Shown: positions 50,897-59,604 of the stretch, one piece after another | How positions within the stretch are numbered: position 1 is the first letter of the stretch | Layout of the letters: every line of letters starts with the position of its first letter | Origin: Caballeronia sp. Lep1P3 | GTDB lineage: Bacteria > Pseudomonadota > Gammaproteobacteria > Burkholderiales > Burkholderiaceae | NCBI RefSeq assembly: GCF_022879595.1 | Contig: NZ_CP084267.1 | Span: 496,001 to 560,000, forward strand | DNA: 64,000 nt | Reading direction: 5' to 3' | Position numbers and translations under genes: made by a program | Notes under the pieces: model-generated | What the model saw: the letters and a program-made list of their open reading frames with translations, nothing else | Told to the model about the DNA's origin: nothing | The model's database searches: none

Positions 50897-53095
50897 TTAT
50901 GTGCGCATGCAATCCTTCACCAACGATTTCAGTTCGTTGATGTCGAACGGCTTTGCGAGGATGACGACACCGGCCATCGATGCACGCGTTAATTCCTGCG
51001 CGTATCCGGTCATTAAAGCGATTGTCTGATCTGGCCAACGGTGCCGGACACTCTCAGCCAGATCCAGTCCATCGAGCTTGCCAGGCATTTGAACGTCCGA
51101 TAACACGAGATCGAAGCGATGTCCGTTCTCAAACAGGGCGATCGCGCTGTCCGCCGTTAGTTCATGGCGGACGTTGCAACCGAAAACGTCGAGGACCGCA
51201 GCAATGCCGTCCGCGACGCTCTGGTTGTCCTCAACAAGCAATACGGTTATCCCTTGCGCGATGACATCGGTCGCCTGCTCCGGCACCGGTTCGACTGCTG
51301 GTTCTTCGCAACGCTCGCCATGTGCAAGACGTGGCAGATAGAGGCTGACTGTCGTGCCGCCGCCAGGCGTGCTCTCTATCCGCGCGGTGCCGCCTGCCTG
51401 CTCGCACGTTGTCATGACTTGAGCAAGGCCGAGCCCGGTGCCAGCCCCCTTCGCCTTCGTTGTGAAAAGCGGTTCGAATGCGCGTCGTGCGACTGCATCG
51501 GACATGCCGCTACCGGTGTCGGTAAAGCGGACGCGCGCGTACTCACCGGGAGCCAACGCGGACTCACTGTCTGGGAGGCTGATCACATCGCATCGTATCG
51601 TGAGCGTTCCTCCGTCCGGCATAGCGTCTTTTGCATTAACGGAAAGATTGATGACAGCAGCCTCCAACTCGACTGGGTCGACCATCACGCTGCCGGTCTC
51701 CTCGGCCATCTGAATATCGACCGTGACGTGCTCGCCCACCGAGGTCTCGATCATGTCATGCAATGAGTTGAGCCAGTCGCACACATCGACGCATTCCAGT
51801 TTCACGGGCTGCTTTCGCGCGACGCTCATTAAACGACGGGCGAGTCCTTGCGCACCTTTCGCAGCTTGCTGCACGGCCAGGACTTCTTTTTCGAGGTTCA
51901 TGTAGCGCTTGCGTCGCGCGAGTTCCATGTTCGCGTTCACGACCATCAGCAGGTTATTGAAATCATGCGCGACGTTGGCCACTAGATTGCCAAGCGCCCC
52001 CATGCGGCGCAGTTGCCGATTGGATGTTTCGGCCGACACGCGTCTGCTGACTTCGCTATGCCAGTTCTGCCAGGCACGTTCCTCTTCCTGCAGCCTGCGC
52101 AGTGACACCCACAGCAGTATCCATACAACGATGCATGGCACGAGCATGATCGCCGCAATCGCACCGAGATTGGCGCGCCAACTCGCTGCGAGAGACGACG
52201 TTTCGATACCCGCTATGACATACAGCGGATAGCCCGCGACGCGTCGGTAGGCGAGGACCCGCTTAAGCCCGTCGACCGGCGATAAGGAAAGCAGATGGCC
52301 AAAGCGCGGATTGTTACTTATCGCCTGCGGCACCCCCGATATACTCACTGGTGCGCTCTTGTCAGTGACCGTATCGGGGAATCGGACCAGCGTCTTTCCA
52401 TCCGCTCGATAGAGCCCGATGAGGACAGCCGGGTCATTACCTGTCAGCGCGTGATAGAACTCCAGGAAGTACTGCTGTCGCAATGAGATCGATAAGACAC
52501 CAAGGGACCGGCCTTCGGAGTCAACCCAGGACGTGCTGACGGCGAACACGTTTTCGGAATGGACTATCCCGGGCTGTGGTAAAGAAATATGAGGCTGTCT
52601 GCCAGGTTCCGAAGCAGCTTCGAGCGTCTCTGTACCGCTGATCGATGCCGCCGGAACTGGATAGAACCGGCTGTCGGCAAGCAGTGCCCCCGTTGCAGTG
52701 AATACCGAGGCGCTGGCAATCTGCGGGAAGTGCCCAACGATCGCGTTGAGCGATTGATGCATTGTCGGTTCGAGACGGCTAATCCACTCGGGCTTCTGTT
52801 CGCCCACGAGTTCCGCCATCCGCGCGAGAATCTCGGCATTGAGTTCTTGCACAGTGGCAGCCTGTTCCTCCGCAACTAACGTGAGGCGATCGACGTCATT
52901 GAAAGCATCCGTGAGGCGTCGGTGATAGTCGAACCAGGCGTACCCGCCAATGAAGAGTAGCGGCCCTAGTAAAGATATTATGGCGAGCAGAACGACAATC
53001 GAACGGGTCGCCGAGAAATCTCGATGCGGCGGGGGCAGCTCCAACGGAATGTCGTCTGTTTCGTCCATTGCGAGGTTCCGTTGTAAGGCCGCCAA
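50897..53095 (-). CDS. Hybrid sensor histidine kinase with cache domain and receiver
   Basis: The frame gives 732 residues (TTG 53095; ATG 53068 is an alternative). Membrane segments at about 32-52 and 309-331 enclose a periplasmic dCACHE-like sensor. The kinase core has the H box NVAHDFNNLL with His377, an N box near Asn487, G boxes DTGSGM near 526 and GTGLGLAQV near 552. A receiver domain fills about 616-732, with Asp667 as phosphate acceptor (LVLSDVQM), Thr696 and Lys715. HDFNNL is typical of the HisKA_4-like group. No output domain or separate response regulator is adjacent. It lies next to the exopolysaccharide polymerase gene and may regulate the locus. Confidence 0.9.
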   Translation of the reverse strand: MAALQRNLAMDETDDIPLELPPPHRDFSATRSIVVLLAIISLLGPLLFIGGYAWFDYHRRLTDAFNDVDRLTLVAEEQAATVQELNAEILARMAELVGEQKPEWISRLEPTMHQSLNAIVGHFPQIASASVFTATGALLADSRFYPVPAASISGTETLEAASEPGRQPHISLPQPGIVHSENVFAVSTSWVDSEGRSLGVLSISLRQQYFLEFYHALTGNDPAVLIGLYRADGKTLVRFPDTVTDKSAPVSISGVPQAISNNPRFGHLLSLSPVDGLKRVLAYRRVAGYPLYVIAGIETSSLAASWRANLGAIAAIMLVPCIVVWILLWVSLRRLQEEERAWQNWHSEVSRRVSAETSNRQLRRMGALGNLVANVAHDFNNLLMVVNANMELARRKRYMNLEKEVLAVQQAAKGAQGLARRLMSVARKQPVKLECVDVCDWLNSLHDMIETSVGEHVTVDIQMAEETGSVMVDPVELEAAVINLSVNAKDAMPDGGTLTIRCDVISLPDSESALAPGEYARVRFTDTGSGMSDAVARRAFEPLFTTKAKGAGTGLGLAQVMTTCEQAGGTARIESTPGGGTTVSLYLPRLAHGERCEEPAVEPVPEQATDVIAQGITVLLVEDNQSVADGIAAVLDVFGCNVRHELTADSAIALFENGHRFDLVLSDVQMPGKLDGLDLAESVRHRWPDQTIALMTGYAQELTRASMAGVVILAKPFDINELKSLVKDCMRT

Positions 53096-53421
53096 GTCCT
53101 GGCTGCTGTGGCGCGTTGGTGCGGCGTGAAAGTATGCGACCGCTATGCTAAGAATATAGAGCTATATCTAAGCTGTCGCCAAGAAAGGGCCGGAAAGTCG
53201 GAGGCGGCATTGCACTGCCCGATGCTCGGGGCGGGCATCGGCGCAAACGAGCGATCAGCGTGGAAGGGGAGCATTGTTTTCGCATAGCCGTGCTTGTGCG
53301 GTGATGCAGGCGCGGTGCGACGACACGCGGAAGACGCGACCGAAAGCAAGAGCACGGTGCGTAGTAAGGCTCAGATCGCCGATTGCATATCAAAGCTGCG
53401 TCCGGTTTCGACGCGTTATTT
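53096..53421. other. Intergenic region between kinase gene and IS5-type element
   Basis: This 326-base stretch has only short open frames, and I recognise no protein family in any frame. It contains the presumed promoter of the kinase gene and the left ATTT target copy (53418-53421) of the IS element. The transposase frame of that element continues into it by read-through. Confidence 0.5.
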
Positions 53422-54935
53422 AGTCTCACCTGCAAAATTCGATCTCGCTCGCGCGTGCTCCCGAGTGGTCGATCGGGGCGCAGTCCCACCTTTCCATCTC
53501 GGACGGTCGCGCGGGGCGCGAACAAGGCTTCGGGCGAGTCTTTGAACCAGCAGCGCAGCCACGCAAGAACAAAAAATATGGGCGCAAGCCCCAGGCGGAC
53601 GATGGCGCGCAACAGCCAGCGCAAGTTGTAGCCCGCCGCGCACAACACTGCGTGTAACGCGTCGCCGATTTGCCCTTTTAGCCAGCAACGCCGCATGCCG
53701 TGCTCCTGTTTTACGTGCCCGATGATCGGCTCGATCGCTTGGCGGCGCTTTAACCACTTTCGCTGCGTACTGCTTAGCGCCTTGTGTTTACCTCGATGAA
53801 TCAGCTGCACCGGCGCAACATCGGCATCCACACCGCGAAATCCGAGGTCGGCCAGCACGATCTTCGGCGTCGGCGTGCCCGGCAAATCCTGCAGCAAGAT
53901 GTTCGTTTGTTCAAGTTGCGCGGCCAGCGTGTGCCCGTCGTAAGGGTTGCCTGCAAACGAGCGCGCACCGACGATCAGACCCTGCTTCTCCGTGATCGCG
54001 AGACTGACTTTGACACCGAATTCGTAGGGCTGGCGGGCCTTGCCTTTGGATATGCATTCCACTTCTGGCGCGTGAAGCGCGTAGAGTTTGTGCTTGTCCT
54101 TCGCACGCTGACGGCAGATACGCCAGGCGCGCTCCAGCCAGATTCGCAAGGATGCCTGTTGCTCAGCGGATGCACCCGATAATTTGCGTTCGATGTCACG
54201 CAGCAATCGTCCGAGTATCGTGCGCTGACGCTTGAGCACCCGGCGCAGACGCTTGAACTGTTTGGCATGCGCATAGCCGCCTGCCCGGCGACGCAACTGT
54301 TTCCCCTCGCGCTGGTAGGTCTGCTTGAGCGTCAGTCCGGCGCGTTGGGCGAGCCTTGCGAGTTTTCCTCGTGCAACCTCCAGCAAGCGGCTGTCAGTCG
54401 GGTAGGCAATTGCTTTCTCCTGGACCGTCGTATCGACAATCACGCGCTCGAACTCGGCCGGCCTTACGGCTTTCATTTGCACGGCCGCCGCAATTGTTGT
54501 CGCGAGCATCTCCTCGACGCCGGCTTCGCCCAGCGCCTGCCGAAAGCGCACGAGGTTGGTCGGATCGCATGGCAGGCGCGGCTGGAAATAGTCCTCGCCG
54601 CAGAAGTACTGGAAGTACACGTCTTGTGCCCAGCGCTCGCAAACCGACTCATCACTTTCGTTGTATGCGTGCTTCAGGTAGAGCAGTCCGACCATCAGCC
54701 GGGTCGACAGGCGCGGACGTCCGGCAGCGCTATGGCCCGCGCCCGCCAGCTTGGGCGCCGTGCCGAACAGATCAACCTCTGCGCTCAGCCGGCCTTCGCG
54801 AGCACGCCGCTCGAAGATCGGTGTCAACGTCGCTTCTATCGACGTCCAGGGCATTCGGTTAGCCAGTACGGCCAGCGGGTGCCGCAAATCGATCATTGCA
54901 TCCAGGCGGCTGCGGAAGAAATCCGGTGTGCTCAT
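53422..54935 (-). CDS. IS5-type DDE transposase
   Basis: ATG 54935 opens a frame that continues to 53148 (595 residues), but only about 504 codons are inside the element; the family is usually about 440-500 long. The N-terminal DUF772-type part has RPRLSTRLMVGLLYLKHAYN and ESDESVCERWAQDVYFQYFCG. The catalytic region has VIVDTTVQEKAI (first Asp), KIVLADLGFRG (second) and RRQAIEPIIGHVKQEHGM (Glu). The frame has no stop before the left inverted repeat, so in this site the protein gains about 90 residues from flanking DNA. Confidence 0.88.
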
Positions 54936-55055
54936 CGGCGCTTCTCACTCCCAGAACATAGGCCAATTCCATATTGGAACTGGGAGTTCCGCAACCCTCT
55001 GTTTGCACCTATTACCACGCAGCGCCTGGCTTCACGGCATTCTGCAAGACCGACT
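53422..55055 (-). mobile_element. IS5-type insertion sequence
   Basis: Imperfect inverted repeats AGTCTCACCTGCAAAAT (from 53422) and its partner AGTCGGTCTTGCAGAAT (reversed, ending 55055) bound 1634 bases. Both sides have ATTT (53418-53421 and 55056-55059), a plausible four-base target duplication. One transposase gene is inside, on the minus strand. The repeat pairing is 14 of 17, so the borders are probable, not certain. Confidence 0.8.
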
Positions 55056-55304
55056 ATTTACACGGGTATCTGCGTAAGCCGTGGACAAATAGGCATGGCG
55101 TGGGATGCCGCCCGGATATGATCCCCGCGACTCCCGATCGCGCGCAATGGACTTCGCGAGGTTGCTTTGCCCGTTGAACGTTATGTTGGAGTTGAATCTC
55201 TTTCCTGCGACTGCCTGATTCGCGGCGCGCGACTTGCTTCGCGGGGTTGCCGTCGAGTACTAACCACAACCAGCGACAACGCGTGCGCACGTTGCGACAT
55301 GCTC
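55056..55304. other. Non-coding remnant right of the IS5-type element
   Basis: About 250 bases with no recognised gene. The lysR/SDR remnant starts to the right. The region probably belongs to the same decayed segment as the sequence left of the IS element, because the IS target duplication joins them. Confidence 0.45.
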
Positions 55305-55665
55305 TCAGGCGTTGGCACCGCCGTCGACGGTTAACGTCGCGCCCGTGATGCAATTCGCGCTGGCGCTCGCGAGGAAACCACAGCTTGCGCAATGTCCTCG
55401 CCTTTTTCATAGTCGCCGGTGGCCGTCAGTGCTTCCAGTGTCGGCCCGAATGGACCTTCGACAGGATTCATGTCCGTATCGATGGAGCCGGGCTGCAACA
55501 GATTCGCTGTGACGCCTTGCGTGCCGAGTTCTCTCGCCAGCCCTTCTGCGAACGCAACGAGCGCGGACTTGGATGCGCAGTGACACCTAGCATCGATGCG
55601 GGCACACGGTCGGCGAAACAGCTGCCGATCGAGACGATGCGTCCGCCACGGCGAAAGGTACGGGC
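55305..55665 (-). pseudogene. Short-chain dehydrogenase remnant, C-terminal half
   Basis: Pieces of an SDR are spread over different minus-strand frames. RRGGRIVSIGSCFADRVPAS and ASMLGVT lie in one frame; ASKSALVAFAEGLARELGTQG and TANLLQPGSIDTDMNPVEGP in a second; FLASASANCITGATLTVDGG with a stop at 55305-55307 in a third. The order is that of an SDR from the active-site serine region to the C terminus. The active-site Tyr (YAASK) is lost at one frameshift. At least two frameshifts and the missing N-terminal half make this a dead gene. Confidence 0.85.
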
Positions 55666-56244
55666 TATTGAAGACGACGCACGCATGCTTGACGAGATCG
55701 TCGGGCTTGGATGGCAGCGCAATGCCGGCGAGAAAGCGCGGACTCGCGCACACGATCAGGCGCAGCGAACCGCTGCGCGTGGCGATCAGATTGCTGTCCG
55801 GCAACTCGCCGATACGCACGGCGGGATCGGCGTGCGTATCGATGAGGTCGACGTTTGGGCCAGAGAGAAGCAGCCGCACTGTGATGTCCGGACATTGGGC
55901 CAGGAACTGATTGATGACCGCAAGACATGTAGACGGCCAAGCTGCACGGGCGCGGCGACGACCCGTTCGCCGCGCGCGGTGGCGAATTCACCGGTGGCTT
56001 CGTGCTCCTGTTCGCGCACCGTGGCGAGCATGCGCCTCGCCGCCGCGACATAGGCGGTACCGGTGTCGGTCAGCGTGAGCTTGCGGGTGGTTTGTATGAG
56101 CAGGCGAGTGCCGAGCAGCGCTTCAACATCGGCGACCTTGCGAGTCAGCGTGCTTACCGGCGTTTTGAGCTGCCGAGCTGGCGCCGACAAGCTGCCTTCG
56201 TCGACGGCGATCACCAGCATTTCCATGGCTTCGAGTCGGTCCAC
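55666..56244 (-). pseudogene. LysR-family regulator, broken and fused to SDR remnant
   Basis: From ATG 56244 a LysR HTH is intact (EGSLSAPARQLKTPVSTLTRKVADVE). Near 55920 the frame breaks: the expected effector-domain motif continues in another frame as RLLLSGPNVDLIDTHADPAV and RIGELPDSNLIATRSGSLRL. That frame then runs without a LysR C-terminal third straight into SDR sequence around 55665. A deletion has fused the middle of lysR to the second half of the dehydrogenase gene. LysR-SDR neighbours are common, which explains the origin. Confidence 0.85.
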
Positions 56245-56489
56245 CGCGTTGGCTCGCGTGAAAGGCGAGCCGTTATCGTAGGGAAAGTGCCCGGATCATC
56301 TCGTGACGCTCATAGCGCCACGCTGCAGGCACATTCTTCGCCGCTGAACGGCAAAGCGCCAACCAGTCGAAACGATGCAGACATCCCATTTGCGAAGCGC
56401 ATTCCACTCGCTCGACGACACAGCCTTACGATTAGGCAATAATATGGCATTCCAATTGCAATCCGTTGTCTCCAAGAGCGAACGCCTCG
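56245..56489. other. Region between the decayed lysR and the GntR gene
   Basis: A 245-base gap with no recognised gene. Its right part holds the ATGGCATTCCA half-palindrome at 56444-56454 and presumably the gntR promoter. Confidence 0.5.
56444..56454. promoter_or_regulatory. ATGGCATTCCA, candidate GntR site before its own gene
   Basis: The site matches ATGG-CAT(A/T)-CCA seen twice before the downstream operon (57249-57264 and 57292-57303). It lies 36 bases before the GntR start, where binding would give self-control. Confidence 0.6.
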
Positions 56490-57167
56490 ATGTCCGATCT
56501 CAAAGTCGATAGAAATGCCAAGACCCTTCGCGAATTGACGCTCGAAAAGCTCCGCGAAGCCATCGTCCAGGGATACTTCCGCCCCGGCGCGCGGCTCGTG
56601 GAGCGAACCTTGTGCGACGAACTGGGTGTAAGCCGCACGGTGGTGCGCGAAGTCCTGCGCCATCTGGAGACCGAAGGTCTCGTGGAGACCGTCGCGCGTC
56701 AGGGGCCGATCGTCGCGCGGCTCGACCCCGCGCAGGTCGCCGAGATTTACGAATTGCGCGGCCTGCTGGAAGCCAACGCCGCCCGCGCCTGTGCGCAGAA
56801 CGCGACGCCCGAGGTCATCGAGAATCTTCGTGGAATCCGGCGAAAGATTGAAACCGCATTCGAATCCGGCGACTTCGCTGCGGTTCTGGCGCAAACCGAA
56901 GCGTTCTACGACGCGCTCTTCGAAGGCGCCGGCAAATCCGTTTCGTTGTCCGTCGTGCGGACGTTGAACACGCGAATCAACCGGCTGCGGGCTTTGACGA
57001 TTTCATCGGCGGGGCGCGGCGTCGAATCCAATCAGGAGATGAACACGCTGCTGCGAGCCATCGAACGCGGGGACGGCGAAGCGGCCTATGACGCATCGAC
57101 CGCTCATATCCGGCGTGTGTCGGAGCTGGCGCAGGAAGCGCTCGGGAGACTCGCCGAACCGCACTAA
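56490..57167 (+). CDS. GntR-family regulator, FadR/FCD subfamily
   Basis: From ATG 56490 the protein is 225 residues; TTG 56466 is an alternative. The GntR HTH (LCDELGVSRTVVREVLRHLE) is near 42-61, followed by an FCD ligand domain with YELRGLLEANAARACA and ALLRAIERGDGEAAYDASTAHI. It is closely related to the GntR protein at 63474, sharing VSRTVVREVLRHLETEGL. It probably controls the operon starting at 57383 through the ATGG-N4-CCAT sites in between. Confidence 0.9.
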   Translation: MSDLKVDRNAKTLRELTLEKLREAIVQGYFRPGARLVERTLCDELGVSRTVVREVLRHLETEGLVETVARQGPIVARLDPAQVAEIYELRGLLEANAARACAQNATPEVIENLRGIRRKIETAFESGDFAAVLAQTEAFYDALFEGAGKSVSLSVVRTLNTRINRLRALTISSAGRGVESNQEMNTLLRAIERGDGEAAYDASTAHIRRVSELAQEALGRLAEPH

Positions 57168-57190
57168 TTGTCCCGCCAACGTTACGCAGA

Positions 57191-57214
57191 ACCGCCTTCG
57201 GGCGGTTTTTTTTT
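57191..57214 (+). terminator. Rho-independent terminator after gntR
   Basis: ACCGCC-TTCG-GGCGGT (57191-57206) is a perfect six-pair stem with a stable TTCG loop, followed directly by eight T residues. It is 24 bases after the gntR stop and separates gntR from the operon. Confidence 0.93.
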
Positions 57215-57248
57215 GGCCGTCGAAAGCCCAGCCCGTGCCTGTGCACGA

Positions 57249-57264
57249 TTATGGTATTCCATAA
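57249..57264. promoter_or_regulatory. TTATGG-TATT-CCATAA palindrome, GntR operator candidate
   Basis: Perfect six-base arms around a four-base centre, 119 bases before the first gene of the operon. A second site (57292-57303) follows 43 bases further on. Both have ATGG-N4-CCAT. Confidence 0.72.
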
Positions 57265-57291
57265 TACCGAGTCGATGGGCGTGTCCGTAAT

Positions 57292-57303
57292 ATGGCATAC
57301 CAT
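57292..57303. promoter_or_regulatory. ATGG-CATA-CCAT palindrome, second GntR operator candidate
   Basis: Same core as the site at 57249, with spacing of 43 bases, close to four helical turns. Two sites on the same face of DNA would allow cooperative binding. It lies about 80 bases before the hydrolase start. Confidence 0.7.
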
Positions 57304-57382
57304 CATCTCGTCGATTAGCCGTCGGAGCGTCCATGAAGGTAGCCGCGCGCAAGCAGGACCATTACAGGAAGGGGGCCGCCGT

Positions 57383-58255
57383 ATGAAGCCGGAAGCGAGC
57401 CACCTTTCGTCCGACGGTATGGCGGGAAGCACGCGCTACAGCCTTTATGAAGCGCGCGCCGGTCACCGCGCGTCGACCGTCGTGCTCGTTCATGGCGTCG
57501 GCATGAATCGCACCGTCTGGGCGCCTCAAATCGACGCGCTGACGGCCCGCTTTCAGGTACTGACCTACGACATGCTGGGCCACGGCGATAGCGCCATTCC
57601 GGGCGCCGATCCGATGCTCGCCGACTACGCGACGCAACTCGCGACGTTGCTGGATGCGTTGAACATCGCCCGCGCGCATGTCGTCGGGCATTCGATGGGC
57701 GCGCTCGTCGCACTCGAATTCGCGCTGACGTATCCGGCGCGCACGCTGAGCGTCGCGGCCCTTAACGCCGTCTATGACCGCACGCCCGAGCAGCGCGCGG
57801 CGGTGATGGATCGCGCCTCGACGCTCGATGCAAGCGCGACCGCTGCCGGCGTGGATGGGACCATCGCGCGATGGTTCGGCGAGCCGGTGCCGGCGCATCT
57901 CGAAGCCGCCGCGCGCGACCTGCGTGCGCTGCTCGTCGGCGTGAATCCGGTCGGCTACGCGCGGACGTATCGCCTGTTCGCCAGTTCCGACGACGCGCAT
58001 GTCGGCCGTCTCGAATCGCTCGACGTGCCCGCGCTCTTTTTGACCGGCGAAGCCGATCCGAACTCGACGCCGTCGATGTCCGAGGCAATGGCGTCGGCGA
58101 CGCCCAAGGGCCGCGCCGAGATCATCGCGGGCGCGCGCCACATGATGAACGTCACCGATCCCGACCGCGTCAACGAGCGGCTTCTCGCGTTCCTGACCGA
58201 GGCCATCGGCGAGCCATCCACTCAGCAAGCACGCACAGGAGCACGTCATGACTGA
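57383..58255 (+). CDS. Alpha/beta-fold hydrolase
   Basis: From ATG 57383, with GGAAGGGGG upstream, the protein is 290 residues. It has an oxyanion motif LVHGVGMNRTVW, the nucleophile elbow GHSMGA, an acidic residue in FLTGEADPNS and the late histidine in AGARHMMNV. The pattern resembles enol-lactone and C-C hydrolases of aromatic degradation. It leads an operon with a flavin reductase and a polyamine-type transporter. The frame is open to 57251 but those codons overlap the operators. Its stop overlaps the next gene by eight bases. Confidence 0.88.
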   Translation: MKPEASHLSSDGMAGSTRYSLYEARAGHRASTVVLVHGVGMNRTVWAPQIDALTARFQVLTYDMLGHGDSAIPGADPMLADYATQLATLLDALNIARAHVVGHSMGALVALEFALTYPARTLSVAALNAVYDRTPEQRAAVMDRASTLDASATAAGVDGTIARWFGEPVPAHLEAAARDLRALLVGVNPVGYARTYRLFASSDDAHVGRLESLDVPALFLTGEADPNSTPSMSEAMASATPKGRAEIIAGARHMMNVTDPDRVNERLLAFLTEAIGEPSTQQARTGARHD

Positions 58256-59204
58256 CACGATCAAAGAGCACGCGCTGGACGCCGCGGAATTTCGTCGCGC
58301 ACTCGGCGCATTCGTGACCGGCGTGACGGTCGTCACGACCATTCAGCCGGACGGCTCGCCGCGCGGCTTCACCGCAAACTCATTCACGTCGGTATCGCTT
58401 GATCCGCCGCTGATCCTCGTGTGCATCGCCAAGACGGCGTCGAGTCATGCGGTCTTTTCCACGACCGACCATTTCGCGGTGAGCGTGCTGGCAGAGAACC
58501 AGAAGGCGGTGTCCGGCGTGTTCGCATCGAAGATGGCCGACAAGTTCGCGCAGGTCGACTGGCATACGCGCGCCACCGGCGCACCGCTGATGAAGGGCGC
58601 CGCCGCGAGCTTCGACTGCAAGACGCACGATGTCGTCGATGCGGGCGACCACATCATCCTGATCGGCCGCGTCATCGACTTCACGCACACGACGTCGTCA
58701 CCGCTCGGCTACTGCCGTGGCGCCTACGTCAATTTCAGCTTGTCGCAGGAGGCGCTCGCGGCGACGGGTTCGCACGCGAAAGTCGGTGCGATCCTCGAAC
58801 TGGACGACGGCATCGTGCTGCTCGATACGCCGAACGGTCTCGAGCTACCAGCCGGTATTCGGCTGGAGCCGTCGAGCGATGCGAACAGTCTGCGCGGCGT
58901 GCTCGCTTCGCTCGGTCTCGATGCGCATCTCGACTTCCTCTTCGCCGTCTTCGAAGAAGGCACGCGGCACGCGCCGGGCGTTCACGTCTATTACCGCGGA
59001 CGCGTGAGCAGCGACGGCCTCGCGCCGCGCTCGGCCCGCGTGCGCGTCGTCCCCTTGAGCGGGATGCCGTGGGACCGCATCCGCGACGACGCCGTGCGCG
59101 CCATGTTGCAACGCTATGTGCGCGAGCGCAGCGAGGACGCCTTCGGCATCTACGTAGGCGATACCGCTTCGGGCAAGGTCCAGTCGCTCGCACCCTCTCA
59201 CTAA
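58248..59204 (+). CDS. Flavin reductase with a C-terminal NUDIX-like domain
   Basis: The 318-residue protein has an N-terminal HpaC-type flavin reductase (about 10-170): FRRALGAFVTGVTVVTT, GFTANSFTSVSLDPPLILVC and SHAVFSTTDHFAVSVLAEN. These enzymes supply reduced FMN/FAD to a partner monooxygenase. The C-terminal part (about 180-318) looks like a NUDIX-type fold (VGAILELDDGIVLLDTPNG, LFAVFEEG) but without a recognisable Nudix box. No flavin monooxygenase gene is in the window, so the partner may lie beyond the right end. Confidence 0.85.
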   Translation: MTDTIKEHALDAAEFRRALGAFVTGVTVVTTIQPDGSPRGFTANSFTSVSLDPPLILVCIAKTASSHAVFSTTDHFAVSVLAENQKAVSGVFASKMADKFAQVDWHTRATGAPLMKGAAASFDCKTHDVVDAGDHIILIGRVIDFTHTTSSPLGYCRGAYVNFSLSQEALAATGSHAKVGAILELDDGIVLLDTPNGLELPAGIRLEPSSDANSLRGVLASLGLDAHLDFLFAVFEEGTRHAPGVHVYYRGRVSSDGLAPRSARVRVVPLSGMPWDRIRDDAVRAMLQRYVRERSEDAFGIYVGDTASGKVQSLAPSH

Positions 59205-59221
59205 ATCACGAGACCTGACGC

Positions 59222-59536
59222 ATGTTCTACGAAATCCGTACTTATCGAATCAGGACGGGCGCGGTCCCGGCTTATCTCAAGCTCGTCGCGGAAGAAGGCA
59301 TCGAGTTGCAGAAGAAGTATCTGAAGGACCTCGTCGGCTACTTCTATTCGGAGATCGGCCCGCAGAACCAGATCGTGCATATCTGGGCGTATCCGTCGCT
59401 CGACGAACGTGACCGCCGACGCACCGCGCTCGCCAACGATCCCGCGTGGCAAGCCTTCGCGCCGAAGATTCAGGCGCTCATGGAAGAGATGGAAAACAAG
59501 ATCATGCGACCGACGAGCTTCTCGCCGCTCGCGTGA
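59222..59536 (+). CDS. NIPSNAP-family protein
   Basis: The 104-residue protein has the NIPSNAP pattern: a start MFYEIRTYRIRTGAVPAYLK, then LVGYFYSEIGPQNQIVHIWA and YPSLDERDRRRTAL. Members form small dimeric alpha/beta barrels of unclear function, often encoded next to degradation enzymes. It follows the flavin reductase by 17 bases and precedes the transporter by 68. Confidence 0.9.
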   Translation: MFYEIRTYRIRTGAVPAYLKLVAEEGIELQKKYLKDLVGYFYSEIGPQNQIVHIWAYPSLDERDRRRTALANDPAWQAFAPKIQALMEEMENKIMRPTSFSPLA

Positions 59537-59604
59537 CGACGCATAAACACGCACCAGACCGCTGACAACGGCGGCTTCACACACTCATCAGGCAGGAGAC
59601 AGCA

